From JADJQU01 sp035490315 (GTDB taxonomy: Bacteria > Planctomycetota > UBA1135 > GCA-002686595), in NCBI GenBank assembly GCA_035490315.1, contig DATHET010000307.1:14927-78926 (forward strand): DNA of 64,000 nucleotides. Reading direction: 5' to 3'. Positions 9,069 through 18,100 of this stretch are shown one piece after another (positions within the stretch are counted from its first letter, which is position 1; every line of letters begins with the position of its first letter). Made by a program: the position numbers and the translations under genes. The notes beneath the pieces were generated by a model. The model was not told where the DNA came from and made no database searches. It was given only the letters and a program-made list of their open reading frames with translations.

Positions 9069-10253
9069 TCAGGTCCGCATGAAATGGGTCAGGCTGATGC
9101 CCAGCGCGCCGAAGAAGAGCACGGGCAGCCAGGCCGACATCAGGGGCGAGAGGCCGCCGGAAAGGCCCAGAGAGCGGCACACGAAATCGACGCTGAAGTA
9201 GGCGACGCAAAGCAGCAGGCCGCCCATGACCGCTCCGCCGCCCTTGCCGCGCTCGCGGCCGACGAGGAAAGGCACGGCGCACAGGAGCAGCACCACGTTG
9301 GCCAGCGGAAAGGTCAGCAGGTACTGCATCAGCGTCTGGAAGCTGGTGTTGTCCGGATCGCGCGCGGAGAGGTCGGCCACCTGCGAGAAAGAAAGCTCGA
9401 GCACGCGCTCGCGCGCTTTCTCGGCGGTCAGCACGTCCGAGGGCCTGAACTGCACTTCGCGCTCGCGCACAGCCCGGAGCTTGCCCTCGGGCGTGGCCAG
9501 CTCCTGGGGCGTCGGCGGTCCCCAGCGGAACCATTGCACGGGCTCGGTCTTGTTGTCGTCGCCTACCTCGCGGCGGAATCCGCCCTCGAGCCTCCAGCCG
9601 ACGTCCACGCCGTCGTCGACCCATTGCATGCGCTCGACGCTGATCCCCACGCCGATCCCACCGCGCTTGAGCGTCGCCTCGATGCCGTGAGCCTCCGGCG
9701 CCTTGCCCTGGACATGACCCGCGCGGTACTCGCCGATGTGCACTACGTCGCCGGCGACGTTGATGCGAAAGAAGAAGTCCTTGAGCACGACCTCTTCCCG
9801 GTGCTCATCGAGCTTGTCGAACAGCTCGTCGTGCCGCGGACCGATCATCGAGCTCGCGTACTCGCGGATCCAGAGCGTCGCCCCCGCCGCGAGCAGGCCG
9901 CCCAGGAACACGGTGGCGAGGAGCCGCTGAGCGCTGACGCCCGCCGAAAGTCCGGCAGTCAGCTCGTTTTTCTTGGCCAGCCGCGTGACGGTGAAGATGC
10001 CGGCGACGACCGTGACGAAGGGCGAGAACTGGACGTAGAGGAAGGGCATGCTCAGCACGTAGTACTCGAGCAGCATCCAAGTCGAGGCGCTGGTCCCATC
10101 GGGCCACGGCTCGAAATAGTCCAGGTGCGTCGCGACGTCGAGCACGATCATCAGCCCGAGGATCAACAGGATCGCGGTCGCGTAGGACATTGCGAACAGT
10201 CCGGCGACGTAGCGGTCGAGCCTGCCGCAAGGCATGAGGTTGGCGAGCCTCAT
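9069..10253 (-). CDS. lptG: LptG-like permease of the LPS export ABC transporter
   Basis: This 394-residue YjgP/YjgQ-family protein has helices near the N-terminus (RLDRYVAGLFAMSYATAILLILGLMIVL), a large periplasmic jellyroll region in the middle (about residues 130-285) and three helices at the C-terminus, as in LptF/LptG. Those proteins form the membrane part of the LptB2FG transporter that extracts lipopolysaccharide from the inner membrane. The start at 10253 overlaps the stop of the upstream paralogue (ATGA), so the pair is coupled. The RLDRYVA opening and second position in the pair favour LptG. No lptB, lptC or lptA gene is in the window. Confidence 0.82.
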   Translation of the reverse strand: MRLANLMPCGRLDRYVAGLFAMSYATAILLILGLMIVLDVATHLDYFEPWPDGTSASTWMLLEYYVLSMPFLYVQFSPFVTVVAGIFTVTRLAKKNELTAGLSAGVSAQRLLATVFLGGLLAAGATLWIREYASSMIGPRHDELFDKLDEHREEVVLKDFFFRINVAGDVVHIGEYRAGHVQGKAPEAHGIEATLKRGGIGVGISVERMQWVDDGVDVGWRLEGGFRREVGDDNKTEPVQWFRWGPPTPQELATPEGKLRAVREREVQFRPSDVLTAEKARERVLELSFSQVADLSARDPDNTSFQTLMQYLLTFPLANVVLLLCAVPFLVGRERGKGGGAVMGGLLLCVAYFSVDFVCRSLGLSGGLSPLMSAWLPVLFFGALGISLTHFMRT

Positions 10254-11347
10254 TTGCGGAAGGCCTTCCAGCACAGCCACAGACCCGCGAGGCAGCCTGC
10301 GACCGTGATCGCCCATGCGCTCACCGCGGGCGGGATCGTGCCCCAGCTCGCCAGAGTCTTGCCCAGGCGCACCGACAAGAGGTAGTAGACCAGCGCGTAG
10401 CCCACGGCGGCGGCGAGGGCGCCGAGCTGCGTCCCGCGCCGCAGCAGGAGGCCGGTCGGCACGCCCAGGAGCAGGAACATGAAGAAGGTCGCGGTCCGCG
10501 TACGGCGCGAATGCAACTCGAAGATCGCCTTGCGCACGTCCTCCGGCGCAACTTCGCCCGCGTCGAGCATGCGCCCCAGCTCATTGCTCGTCTGGTAGCG
10601 CCATTCGAGGCGATTCTTGGACTTGATCTTCAACAGATCGTCGATGTCAACCTCGACCGCGATGTGCTTGATCTGCACCGCGTTGATGGCGTTCGCGCTG
10701 CGCGCCCGGGTCAGGTCGATGCGCATGGAATCGCCGTGGAACGAGAATTCCGCGACGTCGGCGAGCACCGTGCTTCCGGCCTCGGAAGCCGACGCGGCCT
10801 CGCCAGCGGCCCGCGCCTTCGAGGGTATGTGGATGGTCACGTCGCGGAACGTGTTGCTCTTGAAATCGCGCGATTTCGCCGAGAGATAGAAATCGTTGAG
10901 CGGGACCTCGGTGCGGCCCGCGTTCATGTTGCGGAAGCTCTCGACCACGTGGCGCGCGGCGTACTCGCGCTTGAGGAACGACAGGCTGGGCGAAATCTCC
11001 GTGGTCAGCCAATGCGACATTCCGCCGAGCACAAGGGCGATGACCAGAGCGGGGAGCATCATGCGCACGGGATGGATCCCCGCCATGCTGATCGCGGTCC
11101 ATTCGTTGTCCGCGGCGAGCCGCCCGTAGGTCGAGACCAGGGCCAGCAGGAACCCGATCGGCAGGAGGTAGGGCACCAGGTCGACCAGGACCAGGGGCAG
11201 GAAGCCCAGCAGGGCCGCCATGTTCACGACGCCCAGCTTGTGCACGGCGCCGACCACGACTCCAGGGATCGCGATGAAGAACAATCCTCCCGCCGAGACG
11301 ACGACCGCAGCGCAGAGCAGGCGCAGGACATAGAGGGTGAGCGTCAC
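10250..11347 (-). CDS. lptF: LptF-like permease of the LPS export ABC transporter
   Basis: This protein of about 365 residues is paralogous in layout to the following gene. Its N-terminal helices start TLYVLRLLCAAVVVSAGGLFF, then a helix rich in Leu (LLPIGFLLALVSTYGRLAAD), a periplasmic domain and C-terminal helices (ATFFMFLLLGVPTGLLLRR). The phrase RLAADNEWTAISMAGIHP matches the family's conserved cytoplasmic loop. The GTG at 11347 places the first helix as in the family; a GTG at 11374 is also in frame. No convincing Shine-Dalgarno sequence precedes either. The gene is divergent from the A2M operon, with a 16-bp palindrome just upstream. Confidence 0.82.
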   Translation of the reverse strand: MTLTLYVLRLLCAAVVVSAGGLFFIAIPGVVVGAVHKLGVVNMAALLGFLPLVLVDLVPYLLPIGFLLALVSTYGRLAADNEWTAISMAGIHPVRMMLPALVIALVLGGMSHWLTTEISPSLSFLKREYAARHVVESFRNMNAGRTEVPLNDFYLSAKSRDFKSNTFRDVTIHIPSKARAAGEAASASEAGSTVLADVAEFSFHGDSMRIDLTRARSANAINAVQIKHIAVEVDIDDLLKIKSKNRLEWRYQTSNELGRMLDAGEVAPEDVRKAIFELHSRRTRTATFFMFLLLGVPTGLLLRRGTQLGALAAAVGYALVYYLLSVRLGKTLASWGTIPPAVSAWAITVAGCLAGLWLCWKAFRK

Positions 11348-11374
11348 GCGGCGATAGTGTAGTGACCCTGACAC

Positions 11375-11390
11375 CCAGACGCGCGTCTGG
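11375..11390. promoter_or_regulatory. Perfect 16-bp palindrome in a divergent intergenic region
   Basis: The sequence CCAGACGCGCGTCTGG is its own reverse complement. It lies immediately upstream of lptF and 145 bases upstream of the divergent A2M gene, which is a plausible place for a dimeric regulator's operator. No second copy was noticed in the window, so its function is unproven. Confidence 0.35.
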
Positions 11391-11534
11391 AGCCAAGCTC
11401 CAAGGCACCTGCAACGTTGAGTCGATTGGGGGCTAGCTTTCGGCGGAAATAACTTCTTGCCGCCTCGGTCTTTCCTGAACCTGGGGGCCGACCGCTCGTC
11501 CGCTGCTCGCCGAATCGCTTTCCAAAGTCCGCCG

Positions 11535-14500
11535 ATGAAGAATCGCTCCGCTCTTGCGCTCTTTTTTCTGATCTGCTGGTTGCCGCTGCTTGCTCAGTCG
11601 CCGACGGCGAGTCTTCCCGGCGTTCCAGCCCTCGCCCGCGAAGCCATGTTGCGCGGCGACACGAAAACGGCGCTCGAGGTCCTCGACAAGGCCGGAATGG
11701 AGACTCCGGCGCTGGCGGACACGCTGCTGTACTTGAAAGCCGTCGCTCTGAGCCAGGCCGATCGACGCAAGGAGGCCTTCGAGGTCCTCGACCAGCTCGA
11801 GCGCAGCGCTCCCCAGTCGATCTGGATCACCAAGGCGAGCTTCCTGCGCGCCGACCTGCTGCGCCTGGAGCGACGCTTCCAGGAAGCCGCGGCGATCTAC
11901 GAAGCCCAGGCTCGCCGCCTCAGCGGCCCCGCGCGGCAGGCGGAGCTGGCAGAGGTCTATCTGCGCTTCGCGGAAGAGCTGGCGGCTCCGGCGTCCGCGC
12001 CGAATGCGAAGCCTGACTTTGCCCGCGCGGCGGACCTCTTCGCTCGCGCGCTCGAGCTCGCAGCTCCGGAGGCCCTGCGCGAGCGTGCGTCCTACCGGCG
12101 TGCTCAATGCGTCGAGGCCTTGAACAACCCGGGCAAGACTCTGGAGGCCTACAAGGTCTACCTCGCTGCCTTCGACCCGACGCATCCCCACGCCGCGGCT
12201 GGATCGCCGGCCTGGATCTTCGCCGCGCGCCTGGCCTGCGCGCGGGCCGAGCTCAAGCTCGAGAACCCGGTCGCGGCGCGGCGCACCCTCGAGGATCTCT
12301 CCGCCGAGCTGCGCCGCGCGGCCGCGGGCGAAGGCCCGAACGCGGCGGGCATGCACGCGCTATCCGGCGACAAGCTGCGCGACGTGCTCTCGCTCGACGG
12401 GGAAGCTCAATACGCCCTGGCGGCGACGTGGTTCGCCGGCGGCCCGGGCGAGAAGCTCGGGATCGCGGCCCTGCAGCGCTTCCTCGAGCGCTTTCCCGCC
12501 CATCCGCGCACGGCCCGCGCCCGCTTGGAGCTGGGCGAGGCGCAGGTGGCCGCGAATCGCACCGAGGACGCGCTGGCCACCTTCGACGCGATCCTCGCCA
12601 CGCCGCTGCCTGGCAAGGGCAAGGAACAGGCGGTGGCGGTGCAGATCGCGGCGCGCGCTCAGTACGTGAAGGCGCGCGCGCTGGCGAGCGCCAACCGCTA
12701 CGAGGAAGCTCGCGCCGCCTACGCTGCCTACACGGTCAACTACCCCTCCGGGCCGGATTGGAACGAGGCCCAGCAGGGCATCCTGGACAGCGAGTACGAA
12801 CTCGGCTCGACGCAGCGCGAGCGCGAGGAGTACGAGGCGGCCAAGCGCAGCTGGAGCGAGTATCTCGCGCACCACCCGCTCGATCCGCGCGCCGGAGAGA
12901 TCCTGCTCGACATCGGCGAGCTCGATGCAACCCTGGCTGCGTCCGAAAAAACGCCGGCTGCCGAGCGCGAAGGCCATTGGCGCGCGGCGATCGCGACCTG
13001 GCGCGAGCTGGAATCCAAGTACGCGAGCCAGAACGCGAATTGGACCGGCCGCGCGCGCTTGCGCATCGCCCAGGTGCTCGAGACCGAGCTCGGCGACTTC
13101 GAAGGCGCGATTGCCGCGTACCGCTCCTGCGATGGCACGCCGTCGCAAGGCGAGGCGCAAACGGGCCTGCGGCGCATGCTCGAGCCGGCTCTCGCGATCT
13201 CGATCGAGCGCGCCGTGCTCGCAGGCGAGCCGCTGCGCGTCAAGATCGACCTGCGCAACCTCGAGAAGCTGGAAGTCGAGCTGTGGAAGCTCGATCTCGA
13301 GGCCTACTACCGCAAGAACCTGACCCACGCGGACGTCGAGAGCCTGGACCTCGACCTGATCAGCGCGCAGCAGAAGTTCGAGGTGCCGGTCGTGGACGCG
13401 CTGCGCTACAAGCCGATCGAGCAGATGGTCGACCTCGACGTCGCGGGCCCCGGCGCCTGGGTGATCGCGGTGAGCTCCGGCAAGCTGCGCGCCAGCGCGC
13501 TCTGCCTGCGCAGCGACCTCGACTTGATCGTCATGTCGACTCCGGACGAGACCATGGTCTTCGTCCAGGACATGGCGCGCGGCGACCCCGCGGCCAACGT
13601 GCGCGTCTTGGCCGCGCTCGGCGAGCGCAAGGGCAGCGCATCGCCGGTGGTGCTCGAGGGCAAGACGGATGCGCGAGGCTACGTGCGCTTCGCCCTCGAG
13701 CCGCGCTCGAGCGCGGGCAAAGTGTCCGTGCTCGGCATGCGCGACGGCCACTGGGCTTCGAGCGGCGTCGAGTTCCCGGTGACGCCGCTGGAAACGCTAT
13801 TGCCGCGAGCCGTGGTCTACACCGATCGGCCGGCCTACCGGCCTGGCGAAATCGTGCACTGGCGCGCGATCGTCCGCGGAGCGCGCGACGGACGCTTCGT
13901 CGTCGAGCCCGGCGGCAAGGTCGATCTGCGCATCGACGACGCGCGCGGCCGCGGAGTCAGCGCCGAGACCCTCGTGCAATCGGAATACGGGACGATCAGC
14001 GGCGAGTTCGTCTTGCCGGAATCGAGCCCGATCGGCAATTGGACGATGACGCTGACGCTCCCCGACAAGAGCGCGTTCAACGCCTCGTTCACCGTCGCCC
14101 AGTTCCAGCTGGTGCACGTCGAGCTCGACGTCGAGTTCGAGCGCTCGGTCTATTACCGCGGCGAGGAGGCGGTCGCGATCGTGTCGGCGCGCTACGCCCA
14201 CGGAGGACCGGTCGGGGATTCTCCGCTCGCGATCGTGCTGCCGGACGGACGCATCAGCGAAGCCCGCACTGATGCTCAAGGCCGCGCGCGAATCGCGTTC
14301 CCGACGCGCGAGCTGGCCGTGGAGCAGCTCCTGGAGCTCTCGGTCACGCTCAGCGACGAGCCGCTGACCGCGGAGGCGAAGACCTGGCTCTCGTTCAGCG
14401 AATTCTCGCTCAACGCGCGCACCGCGCAGGACACCTATGCCATCGATTCTCCGTTCACGGTCAAGGTCGCGGCGCGCGGTCCCGATGGCGCTGGACTGGC

Positions 14501-15188
14501 CAGGAAACTGAAACTTTCCACGCTGCGGATCGTCGAGCGGCCGGGGCGGCCGCGCAGTGAAACCCTCGTGTCCGCGGTCGAATTCTCGAGTGGCGCGGAT
14601 GGAGCTGCGGCGCCGGTGGCGAAGGTCGCGAAGAGCGGCCGATACATCCTGCGCGTCTCGGCGATCGATCGATTCGGCAACCCGGTCGAGAGCGAGTGCG
14701 AGGTCGAGATCGTCGGCCAGGACGACGTGGAGACGCTGCGACTCCTGTCGGATTCCGACCAGCTCGTCGCCGGCGACGAAGCCTCCGTGGTCGCGCTCGA
14801 ACGCGAGCAGGGCGGGCTGGCCTTGGTGACTTTCGAAGCCGGCCGCGTCCTCGACTGGCGCTGGATGAAACTGGTGCCCGGATCGAACTCCATCGCGTTC
14901 CATGTCAGCGACGAGCTCGCGCCCGGCTTCGTGCTCTCGGTCGCGCACCAGAAGCGCGGCCGCTTCCGCACCGCGGAGATTCGATTCGACGTGGAGCGCG
15001 AGCTCGAGATCGCGATCCAGCCCAGCGCCGAGGTCCTCGCGCCCGGCGCCGAGGGCTCGATCGAGCTCCTCGTTCGCGATTCGCGCGGCAAGCCGGTCCA
15101 GGCCGAGCTTTCGCTCGCGATCGTCGACGCGGCTTTGTTCGAGCTCTATCCCGAGGCCTTCGTCGAGCTGAGTTCCCTGTTCCAGTGA
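11535..15188 (+). CDS. TPR + alpha-2-macroglobulin-like protein, N-terminal half
   Basis: The product has 1217 residues. It begins with a Sec signal peptide (MKNRSALALFFLICWLPLLAQS), so it is exported. Residues of about 25-560 are TPR-like helical repeats (ALSQADRRKEAFEVLDQLE, RLELGEAQVAANRTEDALA). Beta-sandwich macroglobulin domains follow, with an MG2 domain at about 755-850 (VVYTDRPAYRPGEIVHWRA). The frame stops inside what looks like the bait-region domain (ELSLAIVDAALFELYPEAF). The next frame supplies the missing A2M domain, overlapping by GTGA, so one protein has become two reading frames. Bacterial A2M proteins are periplasmic protease traps or scaffolds. It heads the operon running to 21581. 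Confidence 0.82.
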   Translation: MKNRSALALFFLICWLPLLAQSPTASLPGVPALAREAMLRGDTKTALEVLDKAGMETPALADTLLYLKAVALSQADRRKEAFEVLDQLERSAPQSIWITKASFLRADLLRLERRFQEAAAIYEAQARRLSGPARQAELAEVYLRFAEELAAPASAPNAKPDFARAADLFARALELAAPEALRERASYRRAQCVEALNNPGKTLEAYKVYLAAFDPTHPHAAAGSPAWIFAARLACARAELKLENPVAARRTLEDLSAELRRAAAGEGPNAAGMHALSGDKLRDVLSLDGEAQYALAATWFAGGPGEKLGIAALQRFLERFPAHPRTARARLELGEAQVAANRTEDALATFDAILATPLPGKGKEQAVAVQIAARAQYVKARALASANRYEEARAAYAAYTVNYPSGPDWNEAQQGILDSEYELGSTQREREEYEAAKRSWSEYLAHHPLDPRAGEILLDIGELDATLAASEKTPAAEREGHWRAAIATWRELESKYASQNANWTGRARLRIAQVLETELGDFEGAIAAYRSCDGTPSQGEAQTGLRRMLEPALAISIERAVLAGEPLRVKIDLRNLEKLEVELWKLDLEAYYRKNLTHADVESLDLDLISAQQKFEVPVVDALRYKPIEQMVDLDVAGPGAWVIAVSSGKLRASALCLRSDLDLIVMSTPDETMVFVQDMARGDPAANVRVLAALGERKGSASPVVLEGKTDARGYVRFALEPRSSAGKVSVLGMRDGHWASSGVEFPVTPLETLLPRAVVYTDRPAYRPGEIVHWRAIVRGARDGRFVVEPGGKVDLRIDDARGRGVSAETLVQSEYGTISGEFVLPESSPIGNWTMTLTLPDKSAFNASFTVAQFQLVHVELDVEFERSVYYRGEEAVAIVSARYAHGGPVGDSPLAIVLPDGRISEARTDAQGRARIAFPTRELAVEQLLELSVTLSDEPLTAEAKTWLSFSEFSLNARTAQDTYAIDSPFTVKVAARGPDGAGLARKLKLSTLRIVERPGRPRSETLVSAVEFSSGADGAAAPVAKVAKSGRYILRVSAIDRFGNPVESECEVEIVGQDDVETLRLLSDSDQLVAGDEASVVALEREQGGLALVTFEAGRVLDWRWMKLVPGSNSIAFHVSDELAPGFVLSVAHQKRGRFRTAEIRFDVERELEIAIQPSAEVLAPGAEGSIELLVRDSRGKPVQAELSLAIVDAALFELYPEAFVELSSLFQ

Positions 15189-18100
15189 AGGCTCGGGATC
15201 AGCGCCTGTGGGTCGAGACGAAATCGAGCTCGACTTTTTCCTATGAAGGCGCGAGCTGGGAAGTCTCCGGCGAAGTGCTCGCGGAAGCGCGCCGCGTGAT
15301 CGAGGATCGCAAGTGGCAGGAGCAGCGAGCCAATGCCGCGAAGGAACTGGCGAAAGCGGGTGCTTCGGGCCCCACCACGCCGGGCGCGCCGGCGACGAGG
15401 GGTGGGCTGGACGAGCAGGAAGGAGTTGGGGTCGCTGCCGGCGACGGTCCCGGGCACTTCGATCGTGGCTACGCCGGAGGCGGCGGCGGCTCTGCGGGCG
15501 GAAAGAGCAGGAATGTCGGGCCGGATCCACTCGCGCTGCACTCCCCCACCGCCTTCTGGTCAGCCTCGATCGTGACCGACGCGGCTGGCAAGGCCAGCGT
15601 GAAGTTCCAAGCCCCGCCGACCTCCGCGCGCTGGCGCGTCAGCGCGCGCGCCGCATCCAAGGATCCCCGCGCGGCGAACAAGACGGCCTCGTTCGTGACC
15701 CGCGCGGATTTCTTCGTCGAGCTGCGCGCTCCGCTGACCTTGATGGAGGGCGACAAGCCGCAGTTCTTCGCGCGGGTGCACAACACGACCAACGCTCCGA
15801 TCCGAGCCGATCTGAAGCTCGTGCTGCGCGGCGCCGGCGTCGAGACGAGTCTGCCGGCGGGACCGGTCGAAATCCCTCCGGGCGCGAAGGAAGTCGTCTT
15901 CGAGGGTCTCGATCGATCCTTCGAGGCGGGCGCTCTGTCGCTGACGCTCGAGGCCAGCGCGGAAATCGCGGGCAAGCGCGTCGAATCGCGCGACGCCCTG
16001 TCGATCCCCGTCCAGGCCTGGGGTGTCCAGTTCAGCTCGACGGCAAGCGGCGAGCTCAGCTCGAACGCCAGGCTCGATCTGGAGCTTCCCGCCGGTCGCA
16101 AGTACACGAACCTGTCGCTGGAACTCTTCGTCGGCCCGAGCCTCGACTCCGTGCTCGTCGACGAAGCCCTCGGCTTGCGCCGCGCGATCGTGTTCCGCGC
16201 TCCCTCCGATTCCGGAGTCCTCTCCAGCGATCTGCTCGGAGCCGCCGAGGTCCTGGCTCAGCTCGCGAAGAGCGGGCGCGACTCGTCGAATGAATATGCG
16301 CGCGTTCAGGATCGCGTGCGCTCGCTCTGCGCGGCATTGATCTCCTCCCAGGATCCTCAACAGGGCTGGAGTTCGAGGTGGAACAATCCCGAGCACCAGG
16401 CCGAGCTCACCGCCCTCGCCATGCTGGCCCTCGCCGCGGCTCGCGACGCTGGAATCTCGGTCGCGTCCGAGGCCCGGGAAACGGGTGTGGTGACGCTCGA
16501 GCAGATGCAGCGCTCGGCCCAGAGCGAAGAGAGCAAGGCGCTGATCCAGCACGCCCTCGCGCGCTGGAATCGCGGCGATTACGGCGCGCTCAACCGACTG
16601 CACCGCATGCGCGAAGAGCTGTCCAATGCGGCCCTGGCGCACACGGCACTGGCCCTGGTCGCGATGGATCGCCTGCCGATGGCGGCGGAAATCGCCGCGG
16701 TGATCGAGACGCGCAGCGTGTTCGACGCGGCCCATCCGGAGCGCGGCGGTTGTTGGAGCGTCGAGAAGAACCTGGCCTGGTCGCGCTCGAGAATCGGCAC
16801 GGCTGGCTTCTGCGCCCTCGCTCTCGAAGCCTGCGCACCGAAGTCGGAGCAGTTGAATCGCGCCGTGCAGTACCTGCTCGCCCATCGCCCGTGGAACGAT
16901 CCGCGCTGGTCCGGCATCGCGCTCGCGGCCCTCGCCCGCCACGCTGGCTTGACCGCGCCGCAGAACGAGCGCTTCGAAGTCAGCTTCGCCGTCGGCGGCG
17001 GCGCGCCGGAAGTCTTCGAGTTGCAGAAGAATCGCTCGCGCATCCTGCCGATCGACCCGGCCTCCGGCGGCAAGCTGCGCGTCGATCTCAGCCTGCGCGG
17101 CCGCGGTGCGCCGCACTACATCGCGATCCTGCGCGGCTTCAGCGCTGACGCGGCTGAACGCACGGCCCATCCCTTCGCCATCACCGAGCGCTACGTAATG
17201 GCGCCGCCGCCCTTGTGGCGCGGCAAGCCGGTTCCCGTCGGCTTCTCGACCGTGCGCAACCCGCGCGAGCAGTGGTGGAACCGCGTGGTGCACCTCGCGC
17301 GCGGAACCAGCGCGACGACTTTCGTGAACTTCAGCCGGAGCCAGACGCGCTCCGACGACTTCGAGAACGACTGGCTGATGGTGGAAATCCCGCTGCCCTC
17401 CGGCGCGCGCGTCAAGCCCGGCTCGGTCTATGGCTCGATCGCGGGCTTCGAGATCCTGGCCGATCGTCTGATCGCCTACATCCCGCCCGACTCGGGCTGG
17501 GGCAGCGTGCAGTTCGCCTTGGAAGGCGCGATTCCCGGTCATTACCGCGTCGGTCCGGCCGTGCTGCGCAACGCCGGCGATCCCGAGCAGATCTCGATCG
17601 GCAAGTCGGGCGAGTTCGACATCCTGCCCAGCGGCAGCGTCCTCCCCGACGCTTACCGCGAGACGCCCGACGAGCTCTATGCGCTGGGCATGGCCGCCTG
17701 GAACGCGGGCGAGAACGACCGCGCGCGAGAGTGGCTCTCCAAGTTGATGCAGGGCTTCCAGAACGATCTCGCGGACGACAACTCCGATTCGCCGCTGCAG
17801 CAGGCGGCCAGCGCCCTGTTCTTCCTCGGCCTGGAGAAGAACAACGCGCGCGAAGTCGTGCGCTGGTTCGAGGTGCTGCGGGAGAAGCGGCCGGACCTCG
17901 TGATCCCCTTCGACAAGATCCTCGCCGTGGCGAAGGCATACACGGCGATCGACGAGCACGAGCGCGCCCTCTCGATCCTGCGCGCCAGCGTCGAGCAGAC
18001 CTTTGGCGTCGACCTCAAGGTCGCGGGCGCGCTCGAGAGCCAGGGCGACGCTTCGCAAGCCCTGAGATTGCTCGCGCGGCTGTGGAGCGAATACCCCGAC

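Noticed and set aside
15150..15200. Programmed -1 frameshift slippery site at the A2M join
   Set aside because: No X-XXY-YYZ heptamer in the zero frame was found before the stop, and tRNA re-pairing would be poor; GTGA coupling or a simple indel fits better.
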